Source of the DNA: Arenivirga flava
Lineage (GTDB): Bacteria; Actinomycetota; Actinomycetes; Actinomycetales; Microbacteriaceae
Direction: 5' to 3'
DNA length: 64,000 nucleotides
Assembly (NCBI RefSeq): GCF_030161575.1
Contig: NZ_BSUL01000001.1
Span: forward strand, 1,240,001-1,304,000
The notes under the pieces are model-generated. The model made no database searches, was not told where the DNA came from, and was given only the letters and a program-made list of their open reading frames with translations. A program made the position numbers and the translations under genes. Shown here piece by piece: positions 1 to 8,643 of this stretch (its first letter is position 1; each line of letters begins with the position of its first letter).

Positions 1-2906
1 GACGCGGGCGACGGATCGGATGCGGGTGCGGCGGTCGCCGCTGGGCTCAGTCATCCTGCTCCCCTCCTCGCCGAAGGCGTACTCGGCCTGGTCTTCGACG
101 TGCCGCGACTCGCGCACCCGGGGACTGCCGATGCGGGTGGGCACGGCCAGCAGCGCAGCCAGCGCCAGGAGCACCAGTCCGGCATCGCGCAGCGGGGCCG
201 GCTCGACGGCACTGAGCTCCTCCTGCGCCGCGGGGGCGGTGGCCGGGTCGATGTCATCCACGGTCGTGCGCCAGAGCAGGCCCGCCTCGCTGGAGCCGAT
301 CATGGTGAAGTCGGCGCTGCCGTCGAGCGCCTGCTGTGCGCGGGTCGACACGGCGCCGCCGCCGGCAGGGTCGGTGCCGTCGACCGGGGCGAGCACGACG
401 AAGTCGATGCCGAACTCGCGCAGCACCGGAGCCGGGTCGTAACCGCCTCGCGATGCGATGTTGCCGGCCAGTTCCGCCAGCCGCTCGTCCCGCGCGCTCG
501 CGGTGGGAGCGGTGGTGGCGAAGGTCGAGGCGTCCTCGAGGCCGTGCCCGCGCCCCCGCTCCAGGCGGACGCGCAGCGAGCCGTCGGACTGCGGTGTCAG
601 CACGAGCGTGCCGACCTGGGGTTCGAGGTCGGACTCCGCGGTGACGACGGCGGGCAGCACCCGTCCGTTGCCGGCACGGACGGCGGCGTCGTCCCGGTAG
701 AGGCCGCCCAGCTGCGGCACGGCGAGCAGCAGCGCTCCGACCACGAGGGCGAGACCCGGTGCAGCCGCGGCACGGCCGAGCGCGTCGAGCGTCCCCGCCG
801 CGGCGATCAGCAGACCGAGCATCATCAGCCCGAGAGCCGGGCCCGGCCAGAGCGCGGCGAAGCCGTCCTCGACCGCGGCGACCCGGACGAGCCCCGCGCC
901 GAGCGCGGCGACGAAGCCGAGGACGGCCAGGAGCAGCGCGGGCAGGCTGCGCGACGCGCCCGGCAGGAACGGTCCTAGCAGCCCGAGGACGAGCAGCGGT
1001 GCGATGAGCACGATCGCGACGACGACCCCCACGGAGGCGGGCACGCCGAACGCGTCGGCGACGGCGGGCCATCCGTGCAGGCCGCCGTTCGAGGACCCCA
1101 GGGCGAGCAGCCATGCCGCGACCGGATCGGTCGGCTGCGCGGCGCCGGGGTCCGCGAGCACCGCGAGCGAGGTGCCGCGCAGGAACTGGGCGACGGCGAG
1201 CGGCGCGAGCACCCCGAGCGCCGGCAACGGCATCCAGACCAGCCGGAGCGCGCGAGCGGGTCGCAGCAGCAGGAGCGCGACCCAGGCCGCGAGCAGCGGC
1301 GGCGCGAGCGATGGGCTCGCCGCCGCGACGACGGCGCCGAGCAGCGCAGCCGCTCCGAGACCCGTCCACGAGCGGATCGCGCGGATCGCGGCGAGCAGCA
1401 GCCAGGGCAGGATCGCGAGCGCGATGACCGCGCCGAGGCGGCCTTCGAGGATGCTCGCCAGCAGCGGCGGCGAGACGGCGTAGGCGACGGCACCGGCCGC
1501 CGGGATCCAGGACCGCCGGCTCACCGCGCGCAGCAGGAACCAGGAGCTCATCGCGGCGAGCGCCGGCGCCGCGGCGAGCACGATGACCACCGACAGCGAC
1601 GGCTGCCAGAACGTCGCGGAGCCGAGCAACGCGAGGAGCACCGCGAACGGGTCCGCCGGGCCGGCCATGCCGTTGCCGTCCTGCAGCCAGCCGCCGAGCG
1701 CGGCGCTCCAGAGCTCGGCGGGGCTGCTCGCCAGCGGCAGCAGTCCCCCGCCGACCGCGGCGACGCCGCCGAACAGGGGAAGGCCGCCACGACACCGACG
1801 ACGACGCCGATCAGAAGGGTCCAGAGGCCACCGCCGGGCAGGAAGCCGATCGGTGCCACGTCGAGCGGATCCGCGGCGGCGAGCCGTGCCTCGCGGGCCT
1901 GCCGCTCGACCGCTCGGCGCTCGCGCAGTTCCGACCACGGCATGCGCAGCGAGTCGACGGCGCTCCACGGCAGCTGCTTCACGCGGCGCAGGCGCCGCCG
2001 GGCGCCGAAGACACCCGGGTCGCCGAACGCCGCGGCGAATGCCGACGCGAACTCGCCGGGCACGGCGAGCGGGCGCTTGGCGAGCAGGTGCCCGAGCGAT
2101 CGGAGCACCGCGAGCGGAGCCAGCGAGAGCCAGTGCAGCGGCAGCAGCAGCGCCGGCGAGTACACGAGGCGGCGGTGCAGCTGCGCGCGGCGCGCCTTGC
2201 GCCGGCGACGATTCGCGCTGCCGGGAGGGCGTCCGAAGTCCTCCGGGGCGGATGCGCGCTGCACCTTCGCGGCCGGCACCACGACCACGCGGTGACCGGC
2301 GAGTCGTGCGCGCACCGAGAAGTCGAGGCCCGCATCCGCATCCGGCAGGCCCGGGTCGAAGCCGCCCAGCGCCTCCCAGACGTCGCGGCGCACCAGCATC
2401 CCCTGGGCGGCGATGCCGAGCACGTCGGACTGCACGTCGTGCTGGGCCTGGTCGAACTCGTCCTCGACGAGGTGCACGCTCGCGCCGAGGCCGCTCAGGG
2501 TCTCGCCGAAGCTCGCGATGACGTGCGGGGCGTCGCTGCGCATCACCTTGGGGCCGGCGACCGCGACGGAGGGAGCGATCTCGACCGCGCCGAGCAGGGC
2601 GCGCAGCGCCTCGGGCTCGGGTGCGGCGTCGTGCGCGAGCAGCCACAGCCACTCGTCGGGCTGCGGGTCGGATGCGGCGTGACGCAGCGCCTGTGCGACA
2701 CCGTCACCGAAGGAGCCGGCTCGAGCGGCGACGGTCTGAGCGACGCCGCCGTCGGCGAGCAGCTTCGCGCTGCCATCGCCGGAGGCGAGGTCGATGGCGA
2801 CGAGCCGCTCGGGAGGACGGGTCTGCGCCCGGAGCGCATCGAGGGTGCGCGTCAGGTGGGCGGCGCCGTTCCGGGCGACGAGGATCGCTGTGACTCGGGG
2901 CTGCAT
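1..2906 (-). CDS. Large family 2 glycosyltransferase with multi-pass membrane domain (frameshifted, C-terminus off window)
   Basis: The first ~270 residues are a GT2 (GT-A fold) domain: it opens with a V-x-A-I-L-V-A-R-N-G start, a D-L-A-S-G-D motif and an A-H-D-A-A-P metal/nucleotide region. Then come a basic linker and, from about residue 330, a long series of hydrophobic segments (at least ten) ending in a soluble region with a V-L-T-P-Q-S-D-G stretch. The family transfers sugars to cell-envelope acceptors at the membrane. The ATG at 2906 is preceded by a GAGGGG ribosome site. The frame breaks in the C run read at about 1783-1787; adding one base restores one protein of at least 960 residues to the window edge. 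Near 51 the frame runs straight into M-T-E-P-S-G-D-R-R, which looks like the start of a following gene, so a second indel there is possible. Known neighbours in this family are whiB and mannose-metabolism genes, as here. Exact sugar unknown. Confidence 0.75.
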
Positions 2907-2989
2907 GGCCCCCTCAGCGTAGGTCGGTCGAGCGGATGCGGATCACCGACACGCGCGCGGCGCGGGTTCCGACGAGATGGCGGAGGCGC

Positions 2990-3310
2990 TCAGGCGCGCT
3001 TGCGGAGCTTGCGGCGCTCGCGCTCCGAGAGGCCACCCCAGATGCCGAAGCGCTCGTCGTTCTGCAGCGCGTACTCGAGGCACTCCGAGCGGACCTCGCA
3101 GGATCCGCAGATGCGCTTGGCGTCGCGCGTCGAGCCGCCCTTCTCGGGGAAGAACGCCTCGGGATCGGTCTGCGAGCAGAGCGCGTCGCCCTGCCAGGCG
3201 AGGGCCTCGGACTCCTCGTCGGCCGCGGGCCGCCGCACGCCCGGGACGCCGAGCTGCACGGGGTCGACGAACCAGTTGTCGGGAACCCCATCCTGGTACT
3301 CCGGTGCCAT
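2990..3310 (-). CDS. whiB: WhiB-family iron-sulfur regulator (WhiB2/WhiB type)
   Basis: A 106-residue protein with the four cysteines of the WhiB [4Fe-4S] cluster: one in A-L-C-S-Q, then I-C-G-S-C and S-E-C (C-x2-C-x5-C). These are followed by the G-I-W-G-G turn and a basic tail R-E-R-R-K-L-R-K-R that contacts DNA. The segment T-D-P-E-A-F-F-P-E-K-G-G-S-T is characteristic of the WhiB2/WhiB subgroup, which in Streptomyces and mycobacteria controls septation and cell division, usually with WhiA. I chose the ATG at 3310 because a strong GGGGAGGAG lies just upstream; an in-frame upstream start at 3361 would add 17 residues without a ribosome site. The gene stands alone between the large glycosyltransferase and galE, with a perfect palindrome about 55 bp upstream of its start. 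Family assignment is firm; the WhiB2 orthology is inferred from motif and from the mannose/glycosyltransferase neighbourhood. Confidence 0.93.
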   Translation of the reverse strand: MAPEYQDGVPDNWFVDPVQLGVPGVRRPAADEESEALAWQGDALCSQTDPEAFFPEKGGSTRDAKRICGSCEVRSECLEYALQNDERFGIWGGLSERERRKLRKRA

Positions 3311-3363
3311 GAGGCTCCTCCCCGACTGGTATCGATGCATCGCCGCCCGCCGACGATGCACTC

Positions 3364-3379
3364 ATTACACCGGTGTAAT
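3364..3379. promoter_or_regulatory. 16-bp perfect palindrome upstream of whiB
   Basis: ATTACACC followed by its exact reverse complement GGTGTAAT, 54 bp upstream of the whiB ATG in an otherwise GC-rich stretch. It has the form of an operator for a dimeric regulator. The spacing does not fit the BldD box, whose centre is a single A/T. The cognate regulator is not known. Confidence 0.5.
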
Positions 3380-3468
3380 TCCGACACGTCAAGTCGCGGG
3401 ATCGTAGCGGCAGAGTCGACGGAGCCCGGTCTGCGCCACGCCGGGGTCGCGCATCCCGGAGAACACCG

Positions 3469-3499
3469 AAGCGGCACCCCCGAGCAGGGGGTGCCGCTT
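3469..3499. terminator. Strong hairpin terminator after galE
   Basis: A perfect 13-bp stem (AAGCGGCACCCCC at 3469-3481, complement at 3487-3499) with a 5-nt loop, 14 bp beyond the galE stop codon. There is no long T tract, as is common for hairpin terminators in GC-rich actinobacteria. It insulates galE from whiB. Confidence 0.8.
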
Positions 3500-3512
3500 T
3501 CACAGTGCGCGT

Positions 3513-4477
3513 TCAGGCAGTCGCAGCCTGGCGCGCCGACCACGCCGAGTCGACCATCTCGTCGAGGGTGAAGGTCATCCGCCAGTCGAGGTCGCGCGCC
3601 GCGAGATCGCCGGTGGCCACGATGCGGTCGGGGTCGCCGGCGCGACGCGGCGCGATCTCCGGCTCGAAGGCGATGCCGGTGACACGGGCCATCGCGGTCA
3701 TGATCTCGCGCACGGAGACGCCGTCGCCGCTGCCGAGGTTGTAGGCCGGCTCGACGGGCTCGCCGGCCTCGAGGCGACGCGCCGCCGCGACGTGCGAGCG
3801 CGCCAGGTCGGCGACGTGGATGTAGTCGCGCACGCAGGTGCCGTCCGGCGTCGCGTAGTCGTCGCCGTTGATGCGGGGGTGCGGCCTGCCAGCAGCGCAT
3901 CGAAGACCAGCGGGAACAGGTTGTGCGGGCTGGCATCGTAGACGCCCGGGTCGCCGGAGCCGACCACGTTGAAGTAGCGCAGCGACGTGTGCTGCAGCCC
4001 GGTCGCGACGCCCTGATCGCGCAGCAGCCACTCGCCGATGAGCTTCGACTCGCCGTAGGGCGACTCCGGGCTCTTCGGGGTGCCCTCGACGACGAGGTCG
4101 GTGTCGGGCGTGCCGAACACGGCCGCGCTCGAGGAGAAGACGATCTTGTCCACACCGGCCCGCTCCATCGCCGCCAGCAGCACCGCGGTGCCGGTGACGT
4201 TCTGCTCGTAGGTGTGCAGCGGGCGCTGCACCGAGACGCCGGCGTACTTGTAGCCCGCGACGTGCACGACGCCCACCACGGCGTGCTCGCGCAGCGTCCG
4301 CTCGACGAGCTCGCCGTCGAGGATGCTGCCGCGCACGATCACCACGCCCTCCGGCACGAAGCCGTCGAAACCGCTGGAGAGGTCGTCGAGGACGACCACC
4401 GGCACGCCGGCCTCCTGGAACGAGCGGACCACGTGCGCACCGATGTAGCCGGCCCCGCCGGTCACCAACCAAGTCAT
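3513..4477 (-). CDS. galE: UDP-glucose 4-epimerase (one frameshift)
   Basis: Extended short-chain dehydrogenase that interconverts UDP-glucose and UDP-galactose in the cytoplasm. Visible features: the NAD-binding G-G-A-G-Y-I-G at residues 7-13, the S-S-S-A-A-V-F-G serine motif near residue 120, the catalytic Y-x3-K in S-P-Y-G-E-S-K-L, then the substrate loop R-Y-F-N-V-V-G. The C-terminal part carries R-D-Y-I-H-V-A-D-L-A and N-L-G-S-G. Reading frame changes at the G run 3875-3879; one added base joins the halves into about 321 residues, the usual length. Product UDP-galactose would feed Glf (19997-21166). The gene appears monocistronic with its own terminator. Confidence 0.93.
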
Positions 4478-4486
4478 GCGACCAGC

Positions 4487-4594
4487 CTAGGGGCGGGTGC
4501 GGATGCGGCGGTGACCGTCGCGGGCGATGTCACAGACGGTCGCGACGACGCCGGCGAGGGCGAGACCGGCGAGAAGGTAGAAGAACACGATCAT
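4487..4594 (-). CDS. 35-residue single-pass membrane peptide
   Basis: Starts M-I-V-F-F-Y-L-L-A-G-L-A-L-A-G-V-V, one hydrophobic helix of about 20 residues, followed by a short basic tail R-D-G-H-R-R-I-R-T-R. It lies between galE and the divergent GlxA-type regulator, and the four-box operator cluster starts 13 bp upstream of its ATG, so it is the likeliest target of that regulator. No Shine-Dalgarno is obvious. No known family is recognised. The hydrophobic-then-basic layout and third-position G/C support a real gene, but short length keeps confidence moderate. Confidence 0.5.
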   Translation of the reverse strand: MIVFFYLLAGLALAGVVATVCDIARDGHRRIRTRP

Positions 4595-4606
4595 GGCACG
4601 AACGCT

Positions 4607-4679
4607 ACGAGTGGCAAGATTCCGCCACGAGTGGCAGGATGGCCTCAGGTCGTCGGATTCCTGCCACGGGATCTGCCAC
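4607..4679. promoter_or_regulatory. Cluster of four GTGGCA boxes between a small membrane gene and the GlxA regulator
   Basis: Two direct copies of ACGAGTGGCArGAT start at 4607 and 4627, exactly 20 bp apart (two helical turns). Two inverted copies (CTGCCAC at 4661-4667 and 4673-4679) follow at 12-bp spacing. The arrangement in a divergent gap upstream of an AraC-type regulator is typical of a multi-site operator. Confidence 0.6.
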
Positions 4680-4790
4680 CGATCCGCGATCACCGGCCAC
4701 GAGGCGCTGTGGAGACGACCCGCTGCAGTGCCCGCTCGCCTGCTCGGGCGACCGCCCTCATCCGCTCTCCCCCACCGATCGGAGCCCGTC

Positions 4791-5782
4791 ATGCTCGAGA
4801 AGATCGCCCTGCTCGCGATGCCCGGACTCACCCCTTCGAGTTTGGGGTGATCTGCGAGGTGTTCGGCATCGATCGCCGCGACACGGGCGGGCCCGCCTTC
4901 GACTTCACCATCGCGACCGCCGTGCCCGGACCGGTGCGCACGAGCATGGGCTTCGACGTCGTGGTCGACCAGGACCTCTCCGCGATCGCCGACGCCGACC
5001 TGCTCGCCGTGCCCGCGTACCCGGTCGGCACGCCGGTGGACGAGGTCTACCTCGAGGCGATCCGAGCGGCGCACGAGCGCGGAGCCTGGGTGCTCAGCGT
5101 GTGCAGCGGGGCCTTCGCGCTCGCGCAGTCGGGCATCCTCGACGGGCGCCGGGCCACCACGCACTGGATGCACGCCGACGCGATGGCCGAACGCTTCCCG
5201 CGGATCGAGGTCGACGCCGATCGGCTCTTCGTGGAGCAGGACCGCATCGTCACCGGCGCCGGCACCGCCGCGGGCATCGACGCCGCACTGCACATCGTGC
5301 GCCGCGAGATGGGGGCCGCCGCCGCGAACTCGATCGCCCGGCGCATGGTGGTGCCGCCGCAGCGCGACGGCGGGCAGTCGCAGTTCATCGCGACCCCCGT
5401 GGTCGAGTGCGCGGACGACTCGCTCGCGGAGGTGCTCGACTGGATGGCGGAGCACCTGGAGCGCGAGCTGCCGGTGCCCGAGCTCGCCCGCAAGGCCCTC
5501 ATGTCGCCGCGGACCTTCGCGCGGCGCTTCAAAGCCGAGACCGGCACGACCCCGGCAGCCTGGCTCAATCGGCAGCGCCTGCTGCGCGCGCAGCAGCTGC
5601 TGGAGGAGAGCGCCTACGGCCTCGAGCGCATCGCGGCGGAGACCGGCTTCGGCACCGCGGCGGTCATGCGGCACCATTTCGTGCGCGTGCTGCAGACGAC
5701 GCCGACCGCGTACCGCGCGACCTTCGGAGGCCTGGCGGCGTCGGCGTCCGCGCCGGACGCGGGCGCGCCCCTCGCCGGCTGA
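4791..5782 (+). CDS. GlxA-family transcriptional regulator: DJ-1/PfpI domain plus AraC helix-turn-helix (one frameshift)
   Basis: The N-terminal ~190 residues are a DJ-1/PfpI-like (class I glutamine amidotransferase fold) domain with the nucleophile-elbow motif L-S-V-C-S-G-A-F-A-L and G-I-L-D-G-R-R-A-T-T-H-W. The C-terminal ~100 residues are an AraC/XylS double helix-turn-helix with M-S-P-R-T-F-A-R-R-F and G-F-G-T-A-A-V-M-R-H-H. In this family the first domain senses a ligand and the second binds DNA. The ATG at 4791 starts M-L-E-K-I-A-L-L-A, a typical first strand; the frame is lost in the CCCC at 4831-4834 and restored by one base to give P-F-E-F-G-V. The GTGGCA cluster upstream suggests autoregulation and control of the divergent small membrane peptide. 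The ligand is unknown. Confidence 0.87.
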
Positions 5783-5863
5783 GGCGGCCGGGAGCGCCAC
5801 CGCTCCGCCCACGCTGCGGGCCACGCGTCGCCCGGTGTGCGGCTGCGCCATCGCGCGGCTTTC

Positions 5864-5944
5864 TGGAGTTCAGGAGCCACGTCGCGGCTCGCCGCACAGT
5901 CGCCCGCAACACGCCGCCACCGACGCATCCGCTCCTGAACTCCA
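5864..5944. repeat. Nested palindrome element, copy 1
   Basis: Ends are a perfect 14-bp inverted repeat, TGGAGTTCAGGAGC at 5864-5877 and its complement at 5931-5944. The inside carries an ACACGCCG segment shared with other copies. It lies between the GlxA regulator and the AbiEi-like gene. Related copies: 7044-7125, 44394-44470, 45289-45368, 50459-50542, 50655-50739. Confidence 0.75.
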
Positions 5945-6022
5945 TCGGTGTGAACGGCGGCCGCGGAGCCCCTCGCGCCGCCGCGCACGGGCGGGTTCAG
6001 CGATGGCATCGCAGGCGCCGTG

Positions 6023-6868
6023 TCAGCAACCGGTCGATGCCCTCACCGCCGCCACGCATGCGGGCCAGTCGTCTCGGAGCTGGCGGTAGGTGATGCGGAC
6101 GACGTCGTAACCCCAGAGCCGCGCAACGAGGTCCTTCGCCCGGTCGCGCTCGAAGGCCACTGGATCGTCATGGTGCGCACGCCCATCGATCTCCATGAGG
6201 CACGACGGCCCGCAGCGGAGGTCGTAGGGGCCAGCGCCCGGCAGCCGGAACTGCGGGGTGGCGTGGATGCCGACCTCCAGCAGTCGTAGGCGAGCGATGG
6301 TCTCCCCTCCGGCCTCGGCCCTGCCGTCGATCAGCGTGGCCCATGCCCGCACCCGATGCGGAGCGTTCGCGAAGGTCGAAAGGACCGTCGCGCCGTCCGC
6401 GAGGCCGAGATGGATGATCGAGTCCGCGAGCACGATCGCCTCTTCCAGGTCGCACCGGCTGAGCACCACCGCGAGCGCCTCCACAGGACCGTCACGCCAG
6501 GCGTCCTCGCCGTACCGACCGGGACGCCTGAGCTCGCCGCTCCAGTGCACGAGCGCACCCGAGGTCTGCTCCGGCCGGAGCCTCGCCGCATTCGCTGGAA
6601 CGCGGATCTCGAGGGGGTGCGCGCTCGGCATCCAGACCCCGTAGCTGCGCAGCGCCGACCGGCCGGTCAACCGACCGCCGCGCGAGATCGCCTCCCGCGC
6701 CTCCCGCGGCGCATCGGCTCCGACGTACCAACCGCGGCGAGCACGGACGAGTGCTCCGATGCCGACCGCTTCGCGGATCCGCGAGTCCGGGACACCGGCG
6801 GCGAACAGGTCGGCCCGACGGATGACGCCGCCATGCCGACGCAGCAGATCGACGATGACGGGGTCCAC
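6023..6868 (-). CDS. AbiEi-type antitoxin domain / DUF559 endonuclease-like protein
   Basis: A 281-residue intact protein. The N-terminus (residues 1-60) has the winged-helix pattern of the AbiEi antitoxin domain: L-L-R-R-H-G-G-V-I-R-R-A-D-L, then G-I-G-A-L-V-R-A-R-R-G-W-Y-V. The C-terminal ~90 residues match the DUF559/Vsr-like nuclease fold: C-L-M-E-I-D-G-R-A-H-H, F-E-R-D-R-A-K-D and a final R-I-T-Y-R-Q-L. Such fusions are common and often multicopy in Microbacteriaceae. No partner AbiEii nucleotidyltransferase gene is adjacent, so it is not a standard type IV toxin-antitoxin pair; a solitary DNA-binding nuclease-like role is possible. Both flanks carry copies of the nested palindrome repeat, which hints at local mobility. 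Confidence 0.8.
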   Translation of the reverse strand: MDPVIVDLLRRHGGVIRRADLFAAGVPDSRIREAVGIGALVRARRGWYVGADAPREAREAISRGGRLTGRSALRSYGVWMPSAHPLEIRVPANAARLRPEQTSGALVHWSGELRRPGRYGEDAWRDGPVEALAVVLSRCDLEEAIVLADSIIHLGLADGATVLSTFANAPHRVRAWATLIDGRAEAGGETIARLRLLEVGIHATPQFRLPGAGPYDLRCGPSCLMEIDGRAHHDDPVAFERDRAKDLVARLWGYDVVRITYRQLRDDWPACVAAVRASTGC

Positions 6869-7251
6869 AGGCTCATCGCACCGCAGTCGCGGACCGCTCG
6901 CGCAGGTCGACCCGATCCTGTGGACAGGGTCGGGCTGTCGAGGAGCGGCGCCTGGCGCCCCGCGCTCCGCGTCGCTGCGCCCGGCCGGCCGACGTGCCGC
7001 GCTTCGCCCTGGTCGCGGGTGACCTATCGGCGCACCGCCTCAATCGAGGATCAGGAGTCACGCGGCGACACGCCGCGATCGCCGCGCAACATGCCGGGAC
7101 GAGGCCCGGCGGCTCCTGAACTCCAGTGCGTCGAGCGGAACAGCTGTCGGGCCGGCGCGGGAGCGCCCGGGCTGGGCGGGCACCCGGCGCAGGGACGGTG
7201 CGCTCCGGGCCCTGCTGCGGAGGCCACAGCGACGCGGCCGAGGGCCAGCGG
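6869..7251. other. Gene-free stretch containing nested palindrome copy 2
   Basis: I see no credible gene on either strand. The first half, up to about 7040, shows no clear signals; the repeat at 7044-7125 follows, and 126 bp of GC-rich sequence then leads to the manA stop codon. Confidence 0.6.
7044..7125. repeat. Nested palindrome element, copy 2
   Basis: Outer arms GATCAGGAGTC on the left and GGCTCCTGAACTCCAG on the right are imperfect inverted repeats. Inside is GCGGCGACACGCCGC, containing the family's conserved CGACACGCCG. Together with copy 1 it brackets the AbiEi/DUF559 gene. Confidence 0.7.
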
Positions 7252-8504
7252 TCAGGTCGTGGTCGCGAGGAACGCGGTGCCCCTGCCGAAGACGCGGAGG
7301 GTGCGCTCGTCGGGGGTGGCGTAGAGCGACTCGCCGCGGGTCATCGAGGCGCTCGAGCGCTCCCCCGCGAGCTGCATGTCGCCGGCGGTGGCGATGATGA
7401 TCGCGGGGCCGGTCAGTTCGACGGTCGCGGTCGAATCACCCGGCTCGATGGCGACGAGGCGGAAGTCGCCGTCCGTCGGCGCATAGACCGTGGCGCCGGG
7501 TCCGGAGGTCCGCCCGGGCAGGTACGGCGCAGGCAGCGGGCGGAAGTCGAGCACCGAGAGCAGCTCCGGCACATCGATGTGCTTCGGGGTGAGGCCTCCG
7601 CGCAGCACGTTGTCGCTCGCGTTCATCAACTCGACGCCGAGACCCGCGAGGTAGGCGTGGATGTTGCCGGCGGGCAGGTAGATCGCCTCGCCCCGCGCGA
7701 GCGAGACCCGGTTGAGGAGCAGCGCGATGACGATGCCGGGGTCCCCGGGGTAGTCCTCGGCGAGCGCCGCGGCGGTGATCAGTTCGGCGCTCGGTTCCGG
7801 CAGCTCCGAGCGATCGGATGCTCCTCCGGGCATCGTCGCCGCGATGACGGACGCCGCGATCACCGTCACGGCTTCCACCAGCTCGACGACGCCGTCGCCG
7901 CGCGTGATGAGCCACTCGAAGGCCTCGCGCAGCGCCCCCGCTCGAGCAGGTCGATCAGCTGGTCGAGCGCGACGCCGGCCTCCTCGAGTCGGAGAGCGCC
8001 GCCGAGCGCAGCCACCGGTGCGAGCGCCGCGCGCATCGGCCGCAGCAGCGCCACGACCTCGGCCGGCTCGCGGAAACCGCTCAGCGCCTCGAAGCGCTCG
8101 CTGAGCGCGACGACGAGCTCGGGCTTGGCGGAGGCGTCCTTGTAGTTGCGGTGCGGCGCGTCGAGCGGGATGCCGAGGGCGTTCTCCCGCTCGAAGCCCT
8201 CGCGCGCCTGCTCGGGGCTCGGGTGCGCCTGGAGCGAGAGCGGCGCGGCGGCGGCGAGGAGTTTGAGCAGAAACGGCAGACGGTCGACGCCGGCGGATGC
8301 GGGGTCCGCCTCGATCCACTCGGCGAGGTCTGCGGCGCCGCCGGTGAGCGCCGGCTCGTCGATGCGGCTCGGCGATCCCGGGTGCGCGCCCAGCCACAGT
8401 TCCGCCTCCGGGCCGTCTCCCGCCGGCCGTCCGAGCGCCTCGGCGATGAGCGTGCGCGACCCCCATCCGTAGTCCCGGGGCATGTTGGAGATGGGGATCA
8501 GCAT
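7252..8504 (-). CDS. manA: Mannose-6-phosphate isomerase, class I (one frameshift)
   Basis: Zinc enzyme of the cytoplasm that interconverts fructose-6-phosphate and mannose-6-phosphate, the entry to GDP-mannose for envelope glycans. Seen: the N-terminal N-M-P-R-D-Y-G-W-G-S substrate loop, zinc ligands in S-L-Q-A-H-P-S, K-P-E in A-S-A-K-P-E-L, and the histidine in L-P-A-G-N-I-H-A-Y-L. The catalytic-region G-L-T-P-K-H-I-D-V follows. Start ATG at 8504 with GAAAGG upstream. The frame is lost in the C run 7935-7939 and one added base restores about 417 residues, normal for actinobacterial ManA. It lies alone, divergent from the acyl-CoA dehydrogenase. Confidence 0.93.
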
Positions 8505-8643
8505 CGACAGGGCCTTTCGGACGGAAGCTACAAGCGCACGGGAGGTCGGTCGCACCCCCTTGGCCCACAGTAACAACGGGCTGCGAACGGCGGATGTCCG
8601 CGCGTAGCGTCGAAGCCCCGACACCTGCGATGGAGCACACGTC

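Noticed and set aside
3364-3379. BldD box upstream of whiB
   Set aside because: The BldD consensus has a single A/T centre; this palindrome has an even CG centre and does not align.
6023-6868. Complete type IV toxin-antitoxin system
   Set aside because: Only an AbiEi-like domain is present, fused to a DUF559 domain, with no adjacent AbiEii nucleotidyltransferase.
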